From: Xanthobacter flavus
Lineage (GTDB): Bacteria > Pseudomonadota > Alphaproteobacteria > Rhizobiales > Xanthobacteraceae
Direction: 5' to 3'
Assembly: GCF_017875275.1 (NCBI RefSeq)
Contig: NZ_JAGGML010000001.1
Location: forward strand, 4,981,001-5,045,000
DNA length: 64,000 nucleotides
Position numbers and translations under genes: made by a program
Notes under the pieces: model-generated
Databases searched by the model: none
Seen by the model: the letters and a program-made list of their open reading frames with translations, nothing else
Told to the model about the DNA's origin: nothing
Part shown: in pieces, positions 17,454-28,179 of the stretch
How positions within the stretch are numbered: position 1 is the first letter of the stretch
Layout of the letters: each line of letters opens with the position of its first letter

Positions 17454-17528
17454 TGGCGCGCCCTAGGGGAGTCGAACCCCTCTCTCCACCGTGAAAGGGT
17501 GGCGTCCTAACCGATAGACGAAGGGCGC
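17454..17528 (-). tRNA. tRNA-Glu (TTC)
   Basis: The reverse strand folds into a cloverleaf of 75 bases. Acceptor arms are 17522-17528 and 17458-17464, and the anticodon stem CCACC/GGTGG encloses loop CTTTCAC with anticodon TTC. The T-arm carries GGTTCGA, the discriminator base is G, and the CCA end is encoded (17454-17456). Confidence 0.97.
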
Positions 17529-17778
17529 GCGGCCGCTCCGGGGTTTTGAGCCGCCGGAGAGGGCGTCCTTATAGGGGGCGGGCGCCTTGGCTGCAAGCCT
17601 GTGGGAGAATTATCCAAAGCCGCGCGCCCCCGCCTTGTGGGCGAAAGGCGCTGCGGGGATCGGGCAACAGCCGGATGACAGGGCTTCCAACGGGACCGGC
17701 GCGTCAATAGCGGGAGGGTCCCCGGTCAAATGGACGCGCGCGGGAGACGCGGACGCTCACCCGGCGAGAGTGAGAAAC

Positions 17779-18201
17779 TCACCATTTGCCGGTGTTGGGC
17801 ATGGAAGCCCAGGGCTCGGCCGGGGGCTTGGGGCCGCCCTTCTGCAGCAGCTCGACGGAGACGTTGTCGGGAGAGCGCACGAAGGCCATGTAGCCGTCGC
17901 GGGGCGGGCGGTTGATGGTGACGCCGGAGGCCATCAGGCGCTCGCACAGGCCGTAGATGTCGTCCACCTCGAAGGCGAGATGGCCGAAGTTGCGGCCCTC
18001 GCCATAGGGCTCCTTGTCCCAATTGTAGGTCAGCTCGATCTCGGCCACGTTCTCCTGGCCGGGAGGGGCGAGGAAGACGAGGGTGTAGCGACCCTGCGGC
18101 ACCTCCTTGCGGCGCACCTCCTTGAGCCCCAGCTTGTTGCAGTAGAAGTCCAGCGACTGGTCGATGTCGGTCACGCGGACCATGGTGTGCAGGAAGCGCA
18201 T
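17779..18201 (-). CDS. gloA: lactoylglutathione lyase (glyoxalase I)
   Basis: Isomerises the hemithioacetal of methylglyoxal and glutathione to S-lactoylglutathione, a cytoplasmic detoxification step. The 140 residues form the usual two beta-alpha-beta-beta-beta modules. Metal ligands are expected at His5 (LHTMVRV), Glu in IELTYN, His in FGHLAF and Glu in VELLQKG; all four are present. ATG 18201 starts exactly at the conserved [10 protein letters not shown]. Confidence 0.94.
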   Translation of the reverse strand: MRFLHTMVRVTDIDQSLDFYCNKLGLKEVRRKEVPQGRYTLVFLAPPGQENVAEIELTYNWDKEPYGEGRNFGHLAFEVDDIYGLCERLMASGVTINRPPRDGYMAFVRSPDNVSVELLQKGGPKPPAEPWASMPNTGKW

Positions 18202-18267
18202 CGGGGATCTCGTCCGTATGAGGGGCGCAGGCCGGCGGGCCGGCCGGAGTGAAGTAGCAGGTGACGT

Positions 18268-19038
18268 ATGATCTATGAAGGCGATCTCAAGGGGGCGCAG
18301 CAGCGCCTCCGCGAACTTCTGGACGGGTCGGCGCGCGCGGTCGCCTTTACCGGAGCGGGCATCTCCACCGAATGCGGCATTCCCGACTTCCGCTCCCCCG
18401 GTGGATTGTGGACGCAGAACAAGCCGATTCCCTTCGACGTGTTCGTCGCCCACAAGGCCGCGCGCAACGAGGCGTGGCGGCGCAAGTTCGCCATGGAGGA
18501 GGCGTTCGCCGGCGCGCGTCCCGGCCGGGGCCACAGGGCGCTCGCCCGGCTTCTGGGGCGCGGACGGCTCGCCGGCGTCATCACCCAGAACATCGACGGC
18601 CTGCACCAGGCGTCCGGGGTGCCGGATGACGCGCTGGTGGAACTGCACGGCAACGGCACCTATGCCACCTGCCTCGATTGCGGCACGCGCTACGAACTCG
18701 CCTGGGTGAAGGCGCGCTTCGATGCCGCCGGGGGCGTCGCACCCGATTGCCCGGCCTGTGACGGGCCGGTGAAGGCGGCCACCATCTCCTTCGGCCAGGC
18801 CATGCCCGAGCGCGAGATGGCGCGGGCGGACGCGCTGACCAAGGCGAGTGACCTGTTCATCGTCATCGGCTCGTCGCTGGTGGTGTTTCCGGCGGCGGGA
18901 TTTCCGCTCAAGGCGCGCCAGAAGGGGGCGAGGCTGATCATCCTTAACCGCGAGCCCACCGAGTTCGACGACATGGCCGATCTGGTGGTCCGGGACGAGA
19001 TCGGCGCCGTGCTCGCATCCTTCGCCGACGATGGGTGA
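18268..19038 (+). CDS. cobB: Sir2-family NAD-dependent protein deacylase
   Basis: Removes acyl groups from lysines using NAD+. The 256-residue protein has the NAD-binding [18 protein letters not shown] (near 30-47), TQNIDGLHQ, the catalytic His in ELHGNG, and four zinc cysteines (CLDCG, then CPACD). ATG 18268 is 66 bases from the divergent gloA start. Its stop overlaps the upstream part of the cold-shock gene frame. Substrates are unknown. Confidence 0.92.
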   Translation: MIYEGDLKGAQQRLRELLDGSARAVAFTGAGISTECGIPDFRSPGGLWTQNKPIPFDVFVAHKAARNEAWRRKFAMEEAFAGARPGRGHRALARLLGRGRLAGVITQNIDGLHQASGVPDDALVELHGNGTYATCLDCGTRYELAWVKARFDAAGGVAPDCPACDGPVKAATISFGQAMPEREMARADALTKASDLFIVIGSSLVVFPAAGFPLKARQKGARLIILNREPTEFDDMADLVVRDEIGAVLASFADDG

Positions 19039-19136
19039 TGAAGGCGCGCGAAGAGGGTGGGCGTTGCGCCATTCAGTTGCTATCCTACCATCTCCGCGGC
19101 AACGTGTGCGCCGCCGCGCGTAGTTTCGGGGTGGTC

Positions 19137-19712
19137 ATGGGGTCTGACGCACTGGGGCTGGGGCCACGGACCGCCGGCTCGGAGGACGGGACCGAGGAGC
19201 CGGCCGGGCTCGTCGAGGTCATCGGCTCCATCAAATGGTTCGACGCGTCGAAAGGCTACGGGTTCATCGTGCCGGACGACGGTGGCCCCGACGTCCTCGT
19301 TCATGTGACCTGCCTGCGCCGCGACGGCTTCCAGACCGCCATGGAGGGCGCGCGCGTGGTGTGCGAGGCCATCCAGCGCGCCAAGGGGCGCCAGGCCTTT
19401 CGCGTGCTCTCGCTCGATCTGTCGACCGCCGTCCACACCGCGCCGGCCGCCCCCCGCACGCGCGACGTGGTGGAGCCCACCACGGGTTTCGAGCGCGCCA
19501 CGGTGAAATGGTTCAACCGGCTGCGGGGCTTCGGCTTCCTCACCCAGGGCGACGGCACGCCCGACATTTTCGTGCATATGGAAACCCTGCGCCGCCACGG
19601 CCTCACGGAGCTGCGCCCCGGCCAGAGCGTGCTGGTGCGCTACGGCGATGGCTCCAAGGGCCTCATGGCCGCGGAAGTGAAGGCCGACAGCGGCCCCAGC
19701 GGGAACAATTGA
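19137..19712 (+). CDS. double cold-shock-domain protein
   Basis: Predicted RNA/DNA-binding protein of 191 residues with two cold-shock domains separated by a linker. The first has [18 protein letters not shown] and DVLVHVT (about residues 30-65); the second has [19 protein letters not shown] and DIFVHMETL (about 120-150). These are RNP1 and RNP2 motifs. Double-CSD proteins of this size are typical of alphaproteobacteria. ATG 19137 is preferred over 19035 because the extra residues show no resemblance and would overlap the sirtuin gene. Confidence 0.88.
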   Translation: MGSDALGLGPRTAGSEDGTEEPAGLVEVIGSIKWFDASKGYGFIVPDDGGPDVLVHVTCLRRDGFQTAMEGARVVCEAIQRAKGRQAFRVLSLDLSTAVHTAPAAPRTRDVVEPTTGFERATVKWFNRLRGFGFLTQGDGTPDIFVHMETLRRHGLTELRPGQSVLVRYGDGSKGLMAAEVKADSGPSGNN

Positions 19713-20221
19713 TGAGCCAGATTCTGTCGCGGGCCGCCCTTGCGGCCACACTCGCGTTTGCGCTTCCGCTCGCCGGGGTGCCTGCCGTCGCAAGTGCGGC
19801 CGAGGCCGAATGCGCGCAGATCAAGGTCGATCCCAATCCGGTGCTGGACCCGCTGGAGATCGCGACCGCCAAGGGCGTGCTCGCCTTCCAGGTGGAAGTG
19901 GCGCGCACCAACGAGCAGCGCACCCAGGGCCTCATGTGCCGCAAGTCGCTGCCCGAGCGGGGCGGCATGCTGTTCGACTTCAAGGTGGACCAGCCGGTCT
20001 ACATGTGGATGAAGAACACCCTCATTCCGCTGGACATGGTGTTCATCCGCGCGGACGGCAGCATCGCCCGCATCGCCGCGATGACGACGCCGCTCTCCAC
20101 CCAGACCATTTCCTCCGGCGAGCCGGTGCGCGCGGTGCTGGAGATCGGCGGCGGCGAGGCGCGCCGGCTCGGGCTGAAGGCAGGCGACCGGATCGCCCAC
20201 CCCATGTTTCCCGCCAAATAG
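19712..20221 (+). CDS. DUF192 secreted protein
   Basis: A 169-residue protein with a signal peptide (about residues 1-29, ending VASAAEA) and a DUF192 domain carrying the family hallmarks RTQGLMCRKSLPERGGMLFDF and YMWMKNTLIPLDMVFI. The biochemical role of DUF192 is unknown. The ATG overlaps the TGA of the cold-shock gene (TGATG), so the two are translationally linked, an arrangement frequent in alphaproteobacteria. Confidence 0.88.
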   Translation: MSQILSRAALAATLAFALPLAGVPAVASAAEAECAQIKVDPNPVLDPLEIATAKGVLAFQVEVARTNEQRTQGLMCRKSLPERGGMLFDFKVDQPVYMWMKNTLIPLDMVFIRADGSIARIAAMTTPLSTQTISSGEPVRAVLEIGGGEARRLGLKAGDRIAHPMFPAK

Positions 20222-20251
20222 ACCCACCGTTCAAATTGGGAGCGGTCCGCC

Positions 20252-20800
20252 CTAGTTCAGGGTCAGGTAGCCCAGCAGGCCTCCCGCGAAGATGTAGAAG
20301 GCGGGGTTGATCTTGGCCCCGGTGATCTTCGGTCCGAAATAGACGAGGACGAACACGGCGATCGCGATCAGCGTCGTCTCCGTGCCGGTTATGGCGGTCT
20401 TCGCCACGGCGACGGTTCCCGCCGCCATCAGCCCCACGACGATGGGCGCCAGCGCCAGTTGCAGGGCGAGCCGCCAGGGCGAGCCATCGAAATGGTTCCA
20501 CAGCCGCGAGGAGCCAAGCGCCAGGACCGATGCCGGCAGGAAGAAGCCGCCGAAGGCGAGGAGCGCTCCCGGCGTGCCGGCGACGTGGTAGCCGATGACG
20601 ATGACCATCAGCATGTTCGGCCCCGGCGCCACCTGCCCGAGGCTGTAGATGTCGCGGAACTGGCTGTCGGTGAGCCAGTGGTGGGCGTTGATGGTGAGTT
20701 CCTTCATCTCCGGCAGCACCGCCGTTCCGCCGCCGATGGCAAGGAGCGACAGGAGCGAAAAGACGCCGAGGACGCTGAGATCGGTGTGCGGATTGTTCAT
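20252..20800 (-). CDS. chromate transporter domain protein (C-terminal half type)
   Basis: A 182-residue membrane protein of the CHR family. It has the family stretch LLSLLAIGGGTAVLPEM near the start and SLGQVAPGPNMLMVIVIGYHVAG about 40 residues on. In short-chain CHR systems two half-size proteins replace the classical 400-residue ChrA, and this is the second gene of such a pair. Its ATG overlaps the stop of the upstream half. CHR proteins export chromate in the studied cases; a sulfate or other oxyanion role is possible here. Confidence 0.88.
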   Translation of the reverse strand: MNNPHTDLSVLGVFSLLSLLAIGGGTAVLPEMKELTINAHHWLTDSQFRDIYSLGQVAPGPNMLMVIVIGYHVAGTPGALLAFGGFFLPASVLALGSSRLWNHFDGSPWRLALQLALAPIVVGLMAAGTVAVAKTAITGTETTLIAIAVFVLVYFGPKITGAKINPAFYIFAGGLLGYLTLN

Positions 20801-21405
20801 GGCTCGCCGGCCTCCCCGCGGCCCGGACGGTAGATGAAGAGGGCGAGTGGCAGCACGGTCAGCAGCACCAGCACCAGCGAGACGTGGAGGAAGCTCACCA
20901 TCACCACCGTGATGAGAATGAGCAGGATCTCGCGCAGGTGCTCCAGCTGCTTGTGGCCGATCTGCACTGTCACCGCCGCAAGCAGGCCCACAGCCGCCGC
21001 GCCGATGCCGGCGAGGATGCTGTGCATGGTGGGGTTGCCGTGGTTCGACACGTAGACGATGCCGAGCACGAAGACGAGCAGGCCGCCCGGCAGGGTCATT
21101 CCGAGAAAGCCGACGATCGCCCCGACCGGACCGCGCAGGCGGTCGCCGACGATGACGCTCATGTTGGTGGCGTTGAGGCCGGGCAGGGCCTGGGAAATCT
21201 CCAGGGCGGTGAGGAATTCCTCTTCATCCAGCCATGCCTTCTGCACCACCAGCGCATTGCGCAGGTAGGCCACCACGCCGCCGCCGAAGCTGATGCCGCC
21301 GATGATGAGAAAGGTGATGAAGATCTCCAGCAGCGACACCGGGGTCTCGCCGGCGGCGCCCACTTCGGGCGAGGGGGAGGGGAGGGGCGGCTTGATGGCG
21401 CTCAT
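20797..21405 (-). CDS. chromate transporter domain protein (N-terminal half type)
   Basis: Partner of the preceding gene, 202 residues with a Pro-rich soluble start and about six hydrophobic segments. The CHR motif appears as FITFLIIGGISFGGGVVAYLRN, followed by LEISQALPGLNATNMSVIVGDRLRG. Shared motifs show the two halves are homologous to each other. The 4-base ATGA overlap with the downstream half implies equal production, as expected for a heterodimeric transporter. Confidence 0.88.
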   Translation of the reverse strand: MSAIKPPLPSPSPEVGAAGETPVSLLEIFITFLIIGGISFGGGVVAYLRNALVVQKAWLDEEEFLTALEISQALPGLNATNMSVIVGDRLRGPVGAIVGFLGMTLPGGLLVFVLGIVYVSNHGNPTMHSILAGIGAAAVGLLAAVTVQIGHKQLEHLREILLILITVVMVSFLHVSLVLVLLTVLPLALFIYRPGRGEAGEP

Positions 21406-21456
21406 GGATTTCCGCCGGAAGGGAGAGGGGCGGGCCGTGGGCTGCCCGCCGTAGGT

Positions 21457-22293
21457 CTACTCGGAGTGGGCGACGTCCTTGGCGCCGATGCCATAGACCA
21501 TCGCGGTCTTGGTGGTGCCGAGCTGCACCCATTCCGGCGCCATGTTCTGGACATCGCGGAAGAACTCTTCCGAAAGGCGCTTCGCCTTCTCGTTGATGTC
21601 GCTGTAGTGATCGAACTTCGCCTGGAAGGCGAATTCCCCCACCAGGGACTGCTCCGACGCCCGGTTGCGCCAGATGGCGATGGTGGCCTTCGCCTCATAG
21701 CCATGGCCGAAATCGAAATGCCCGGGATCGACCTGGATCTCTTCGACCGCCATGCTGTTCACGAGGTCGACGGAGCAATCGCCGTCGGCATCCACCGCCG
21801 TCATGCAGGGGAAGACGGTGATAATGTTCTTCAGCGCCGGGTTCAGCACCACGCCCAGCGAGGTGATGATGCAATTGTGCGAATAGAGCGAGCGGATGCC
21901 GCCGATCTCCTCCTTGAGCGGCAGCAGCTCTTCCTTGAACTTCACCTGTACCGCGCCCGTGATGCGCGGCGCCATGTCCATCCCGGTGGCCTTGGCCTGG
22001 TCCGGGCTGCGGAATTTCAAGGCAAGCTCGTGCTCCGGGCGCGGCCAGCCATCATCGTAGAAGGTGCGCTTGCGCAGGATGAACGAGTTTCGGTAGAGGT
22101 CGAAATCCGGCGTGTCATAGAACAGGACTTCCCGGACCTGCCGTTGAAATGCATCCTTGTTGGTGACGACGCCGACGCCGTGCTTCTTGGCGACCGTCTT
22201 CACCTCGTTCCAATAGTCCTCGAAGCGCTTGGGCGAGTAGAATTGCTGCGGCCGGAGCAAAATCTTGTATTCACGGTAGTGGATATCGAGCAT
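21457..22293 (-). CDS. CYTH-like (triphosphate tunnel) protein, function unknown
   Basis: A 278-residue protein with no close named match. It shows an alternating charged-strand pattern like triphosphate tunnel metalloenzymes: EYKILLRP near residue 8, FYDTPDFDLYRNSFILRKR near 65-83, ELALKFR near 95, VKFKEEL near 120, KATIAIWRNR near 205 and EFAFQAKFD near 223. This points to a CYTH/VTC-like fold (inference). Adenylate cyclase, triphosphatase and polyphosphate roles are all known for that fold, and none can be assigned. ATG 22293 has AAGGTGAG about 9 bases upstream. It lies 51 bases upstream of the chromate-transporter pair on the same strand. Confidence 0.55.
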   Translation of the reverse strand: MLDIHYREYKILLRPQQFYSPKRFEDYWNEVKTVAKKHGVGVVTNKDAFQRQVREVLFYDTPDFDLYRNSFILRKRTFYDDGWPRPEHELALKFRSPDQAKATGMDMAPRITGAVQVKFKEELLPLKEEIGGIRSLYSHNCIITSLGVVLNPALKNIITVFPCMTAVDADGDCSVDLVNSMAVEEIQVDPGHFDFGHGYEAKATIAIWRNRASEQSLVGEFAFQAKFDHYSDINEKAKRLSEEFFRDVQNMAPEWVQLGTTKTAMVYGIGAKDVAHSE

Positions 22294-22860
22294 GGCGGCG
22301 TGCTCACCTTGGGTCAGCCCGGATTCGTTGAAGCCCGGAATTCGGGAGAAGAAACCGAATCCGAAGCAGCGCAACACATTCCGTCGGCCACGATCGGATG
22401 TCTACTGCCTCCCGATGCGCCGTCCGCAACCCGGTACCGGCCCGCCCCCGATACTGTTGCGCGAACGTCACAGATGGGATGATTGCGTTGGAATTGGGCG
22501 GACTGGCCATTTGATCTGTGTTGTCTGCCCGAAATTTGAGCTAACGTCGCTGATGCTTCGGCTTCAAGGATCCGGCGGGGACACCGGACATCCTCGAAGG
22601 TCTCGGGCGGCCCCTGGGTTCAGGCCCCGCGCCGCCAAGGTCGTGACACGCTGCCGCTAGCATTCCCCAGTTGAAGCCTCTGCACTTCGGGCGCGTGCCC
22701 GCAGTGTCCACTGCCCCGTTCGCGGGGCTTGCAGTGATTGCGTCCAGGGCCTCGACGCCGTGGGCGAAAAAGAGTGCGGCGCATCAGCGCCTGAGGAAGC
22801 GCCAGCGACGAGCCCTGCCGTTGGGACGGCGGCCGTGGGCTTCGCCTTTCGGAGGAAACA
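22294..22860. other. intergenic region, divergent promoters
   Basis: About 570 bases between the CYTH-like gene and the outer-membrane protein gene, which point away from each other. Open frames inside it show no resemblance or codon-use signal. I see no recognisable operator; a near-palindrome CCCGGAATTCGGG lies around 22336-22348. Confidence 0.5.
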
Positions 22861-23715
22861 ATGACGACATTCGCAAGAATGGCGGCCGTAGCCGCTTTGT
22901 CTGCGGCGGCAATGCTGCCCGAAACCATGCCCGCGCATGCCGGATCCGTGACACAGCCGGGCGAGACCGTGGGTCTCGCGGCCGGCGCTCCGCTGCCGGA
23001 AGGTGTCTATGCCGTGAATACGGCAGACTACGGATGCCGCAACACCTCGCCGGACAGTACATGTGTGGGCGTGGATATTCCTGTACTCGCCTGGGCGACA
23101 CCCGTGTTCCTGTTCGGTGGGCGCCTGCAACTTCTCACGGCTGTTCCGGTCGTCGGGGTGGGTGTTCAGAATGGCGACTATACGTCCGGATTCTACAATC
23201 CCTTCTTTGCCGCCCAGGTCGCTTGGGACCTTGGGAACGGCTTCGGCTTCAGCTACATGGCCGGTTTCTATCTGGGGGTGAACACAGGCGTCGCGTTCGA
23301 TTCCACCTCGTTCAACCAGCGCTTCGCCCTCAGCTATACGGCGGATGGCTGGAATCTCACCGCGAACGCCATCTGGGGCATCCAGGCGAACGGGGTGAGC
23401 ACGACAATCAATCCGAATTTCCTGAACGTTGATCTCACCGCCACCAAGAAGTTCGGAAAGTTCGAGATCGGCCCCGTTGCCTATTATTCAACCGATCTGA
23501 ACAATCCGGTCCCCTTTTATCAGAAGCAAAGCCAGTTCGCGGTGGGCGGCCTCGTTGGCTATGACTTCGGTCCGGTCATCCTGCAGGCCTATCTGACCAC
23601 CGACGTTTATGAGCAGAACTACGGCGGAAAGGACACCCGCCTGTGGGGCCGCATCATCGTGCCGCTCTGGAACCCGCCAGCGGCGACGCAGCAGACGGCT
23701 CTGCTGCACAAGTAA
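22861..23715 (+). CDS. outer-membrane beta-barrel protein (MetA-pathway/SphA-like)
   Basis: A 284-residue protein with a signal peptide (about 1-27, ending MPAHA) and strands rich in alternating aromatic residues (FGFSYMAGFYLGV, FEIGPVAYYS, ILQAYLTTDVYEQNYGGKDTRLWGRIIVPLW), typical of a small outer-membrane barrel. It resembles the family annotated as MetA-pathway of phenol degradation or SphA, whose members are thought to help uptake of hydrophobic compounds. Substrate unknown. A strong GGAGGAAACA site precedes ATG 22861. It stands alone in its strand and has no degradation genes beside it. Confidence 0.7.
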   Translation: MTTFARMAAVAALSAAAMLPETMPAHAGSVTQPGETVGLAAGAPLPEGVYAVNTADYGCRNTSPDSTCVGVDIPVLAWATPVFLFGGRLQLLTAVPVVGVGVQNGDYTSGFYNPFFAAQVAWDLGNGFGFSYMAGFYLGVNTGVAFDSTSFNQRFALSYTADGWNLTANAIWGIQANGVSTTINPNFLNVDLTATKKFGKFEIGPVAYYSTDLNNPVPFYQKQSQFAVGGLVGYDFGPVILQAYLTTDVYEQNYGGKDTRLWGRIIVPLWNPPAATQQTALLHK

Positions 23716-23770
23716 TCTCGGGGCGCCGGCGCGCGGAGGCGGAACGTCCCTGCGCGCCGAGGGGCCGCTC

Positions 23771-24055
23771 TCACCGGGGCTGAAGCCTCTTGCCGATGGA
23801 GGTGAAGAACGTCTCCGCGTACCAGCGCATCTCCGCCTCGATCTCCGGCTTGCCGGCCAGCTCGCACTGGTCGACGAGGCCGCTGACACGCTCGAACATG
23901 TCAGCGATGAAGGCGTCCGGCCGCTCCTGCGCCCCGGCGAGCTGGGCGACGATGTCGCGCAGGATGTAGTGCTGCACCATTGTGTGGGCCTGCGTGGTGC
24001 CAACCGCCTTGACCATCGAGGCGAGCCACTCGGCCAGCTCCGTATCCGAAGCCAT
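23771..24055 (-). CDS. small conserved-looking protein, unknown function
   Basis: A 94-residue, mainly helical soluble protein without recognised domain; it contains several charged stretches and one Cys (VDQCELAGK). ATG 24055 follows an AGGAAGGA ribosome-binding sequence about 10 bases upstream. It is convergent with the outer-membrane protein gene, and a GC-rich stem (23728-23734 with 23752-23758) lies between them. Confidence 0.6.
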   Translation of the reverse strand: MASDTELAEWLASMVKAVGTTQAHTMVQHYILRDIVAQLAGAQERPDAFIADMFERVSGLVDQCELAGKPEIEAEMRWYAETFFTSIGKRLQPR

Positions 24056-24253
24056 GCGCAATCGTCCTTCCTGAAATCGGGCCGTGTGGCGCAAACCGTG
24101 CCGCTTCGGCGCGATGCCCGCCGCAAGCGGACGGAGCCGCCCGGTCGCAGCGAGGCATCGGTGGGCGAGATTAACCCTGATGCGGCTTCAGCGGAACCAT
24201 CCGCCAAGCGAGGGCGTTGCCGCTCCACCAGAAAACAGTACCGGAGCAGCAAG

Positions 24254-24400
24254 ATGCCGCGCAGCGTCCTCTATGGCCTGATCGCCCTTCTCGTCGTGGT
24301 CGGCGGGGTGTTCGCCTATCAGGCCTATGAGCGCGACCGGAACACCATGCAGATCGAGATCGGCCCCAACGGTGTGAAGGTGGACCCGCCCGGGCGCTGA
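24254..24400 (+). CDS. small single-pass membrane protein
   Basis: A 48-residue protein with one transmembrane segment (LYGLIALLVVVGGVFAYQAY, residues 6-25) followed by a short polar tail ending IEIGPNGVKVDPPGR. The ATG has GGAG 6-9 bases upstream. No function is known to me. The hydrophobic segment, ribosome-binding site and intact reading frame make it a likely real gene, though it is short enough that chance cannot be excluded. Confidence 0.55.
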   Translation: MPRSVLYGLIALLVVVGGVFAYQAYERDRNTMQIEIGPNGVKVDPPGR

Positions 24401-24419
24401 GGGCTGGCGGGGAGATGGA

Positions 24420-24496
24420 TGGTCGGAGCAGCAGGATTTGAACCTGCGACCCTCTGCTCCCAAAGCAGATGCGCTACCAGGCTGCGCTATGCTCCG
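24420..24496 (-). tRNA. tRNA-Pro (TGG)
   Basis: The reverse strand gives a 77-base cloverleaf: acceptor arms 24490-24496 and 24424-24430, anticodon stem TCTGC/GCAGA with loop TTTGGGA (anticodon TGG), T-arm GGTTCAA and discriminator A. The CCA end is encoded at 24420-24422. Confidence 0.97.
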
Positions 24497-24733
24497 ACAT
24501 TCCGCCGAACGGCTTCGTTGCTACATTTTCGGGACGGTCGGCGCAAGGGGAGGTGCCCTCCTTGCGAGAACGAATGGTGGACGAATGCGGTGTTCCGTGA
24601 CGCAAAGTCCCGAAACACTCCCGAAAGCGCGCGGTCTTTGAAATGCCGAAGATGCAGCCCCGTCGCTCCTGCGGCAGCAAGCGAACGACAGCATCGGCTC
24701 TGGTGCAAAGCGAATATCGGGTGGAGGTAGAAG

Positions 24734-24809
24734 TGGCTCCCTGAGCAGGACTCGAACCTGCGACCATTCGATTAACAGTCGAACGCTCTACCAACTGAGC
24801 TATCAGGGA
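24734..24809 (-). tRNA. tRNA-Asn (GTT)
   Basis: Cloverleaf on the reverse strand, 76 bases: acceptor arms 24803-24809 and 24738-24744, anticodon stem TTCGA/TCGAA with loop CTGTTAA (anticodon GTT), T-arm GGTTCGA, discriminator G and encoded CCA (24734-24736). It is separated from tRNA-Pro by 237 bases with no gene. Confidence 0.97.
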
Positions 24810-24932
24810 CCGTGGGTCTCGCGACCGAGGCCGGCGATATAGCAACCACATCGCCGCTTGTGAAGCCGTAAGACGCGCTTTTCCGGGGGAAGTTGCCGCA
24901 CCGACGCGCAAAGTGGCGCCGGCGCAGGATTT

Positions 24933-26783
<1,851 letters not shown>

Positions 26784-26949
26784 GTACATCTCCGGCGGCG
26801 TCCGGGGGCGGGACCGCTTCGGTGGCTCCATGAACTGCCAGCGGGAGGCTAAGTCAACTTGCCGGGCGCCAGCCATGCCGCAGCGCAGCGCCGCAGCTCG
26901 GGCGGGTGCTGGAGCGTGTGCGCTTCTATGGAGAGAGATATCGGGGAGC

Positions 26950-27023
26950 TGGAGGCCACGGAGGGAATCGAACCCCCGTACACGGATTTGCAGTCCGCTG
27001 CGTCACCACTCCGCCACGTGGCC
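26950..27023 (-). tRNA. tRNA-Cys (GCA)
   Basis: Reverse-strand cloverleaf of 74 bases: acceptor arms 27017-27023 and 26954-26960, anticodon loop CTGCAAA (anticodon GCA), T-arm GGTTCGA, the discriminator U expected for Cys, and encoded CCA (26950-26952). Confidence 0.97.
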
Positions 27024-27107
27024 TCACGAGCGCGTGTTCTTAAGGCGTCCGCCCAGACCGCGCAAGCGCCGGTTGGGATTGTCCCCCGTCTTGGTGGTTC
27101 GCCGGCA

Positions 27108-28127
27108 TCAGCGCAGGGTGTGGCGCAGCAGGCGGCGCGACAGACTGGGCAGCCGGCCGGCGAGAGTCGCGTTGATCAGTGGCCCCAGCAGCTTCATCCG
27201 CGTCTGAACGCTGCTCTTCATATAGGGCGCCACGGTCTTCAGATCCGCCCACGCGCGCTCGACGCGGGACCAGTCGCCGGCCCTTGAGGCTTCGACGAAT
27301 TCGTTGCGCAGGATCTTCGCGAAGCGGGGGGCGATCACATCGCGCCGCCAGTACAGCCCGAGGCGGGGTTCGTCCGGATGCGCCTCGATGAGCTTGGCGA
27401 AATAGATCATCCGCGATTTCGCCATGCGGGCGCTGAACGAGGTCGATTGGGGGTAGATGCGCCACATGGTGACGGCCGTGTCGAGAAAGCGGCTCCTCAC
27501 CCCCATGGAATAAAACCGGACGAACAGGTCGTCATCCTCATAGCCCGACAGGCGCTCGTCGAAGAGGCCGGCGTCCAGCATGGCCTGCCGTTCCACCAGC
27601 GAGGCGCCGGGCAGGATGAACATGTCATGCTCCAGACACTGCTGCAGCGAGCGCTTGGGATGCGATGTCGGCACCTGATCCAGGCAGCATTCGGCAATGA
27701 GCCGGCCGCCGCGGTCGATCTGGTCGAGATTGCCGTAGACGAGGCCGAGCCGGCGGATGTCGCCGTCCAGGAAAGGCCGCTGCAACAGGGCGAGGTGATT
27801 CTCGTACCAGAGGTCGTCCTGATCCAGCAGCGCGATATGGGAGCAGGCCGTCTCGCGGATCGCCAGATTGCGGGCCGAGGACTGGCCGCCGTTCGGCTTG
27901 TTCAGCAGGCGGACGGGATGATGCCGCGCAATCTCTTCAACGATCCCGGGGCCCTCATCGGTGGAGCCGTCATTGACGACGATCACCTCATCCGGCGGGC
28001 GGGTCTGGTTGAGAACGCTTCGGAGCGCATCGGCGATGAAGGGCGCGCCATTATAAAGTGGGATGACCGCGGCAATCGATATGGACAAACGCCGACATCC
28101 CTTCCAGCGCCCGATTTTCCCGGGCAT
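27108..28127 (-). CDS. family 2 glycosyltransferase
   Basis: Transfers a sugar from a nucleotide-sugar donor, probably for a surface polysaccharide or glycolipid. The 339 residues contain a GT-A domain opening AAVIPLYNGAPFIADALRSVLNQT, EVIVVNDGSTDEG, and the DQDD metal-binding motif (LLDQDDLWYENH). ATG 28127 is the longest start; TTG 28088, with GGAAGGG upstream, would begin directly at the domain and may be the real one. It stands alone, with no other polysaccharide gene adjacent, so acceptor and donor are unknown. Confidence 0.85.
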   Translation of the reverse strand: MPGKIGRWKGCRRLSISIAAVIPLYNGAPFIADALRSVLNQTRPPDEVIVVNDGSTDEGPGIVEEIARHHPVRLLNKPNGGQSSARNLAIRETACSHIALLDQDDLWYENHLALLQRPFLDGDIRRLGLVYGNLDQIDRGGRLIAECCLDQVPTSHPKRSLQQCLEHDMFILPGASLVERQAMLDAGLFDERLSGYEDDDLFVRFYSMGVRSRFLDTAVTMWRIYPQSTSFSARMAKSRMIYFAKLIEAHPDEPRLGLYWRRDVIAPRFAKILRNEFVEASRAGDWSRVERAWADLKTVAPYMKSSVQTRMKLLGPLINATLAGRLPSLSRRLLRHTLR

Positions 28128-28179
28128 CGCCCCTGCACATCCTATTACCCAAGGGAATCGTGACCGTCAAAAACGCTAT

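Noticed and set aside
17440..17456. TTGGCACGATGATGCTGG, sigma-54-like sequence before tRNA-Glu
   Set aside because: The GG and GC elements are one base too close, and it points away from any plus-strand gene start; part of it is the encoded tRNA end.
20884..22482. 532-codon plus-strand frame across the chromate and CYTH-like genes
   Set aside because: Antisense of two genes with clear motifs; no motif of its own.
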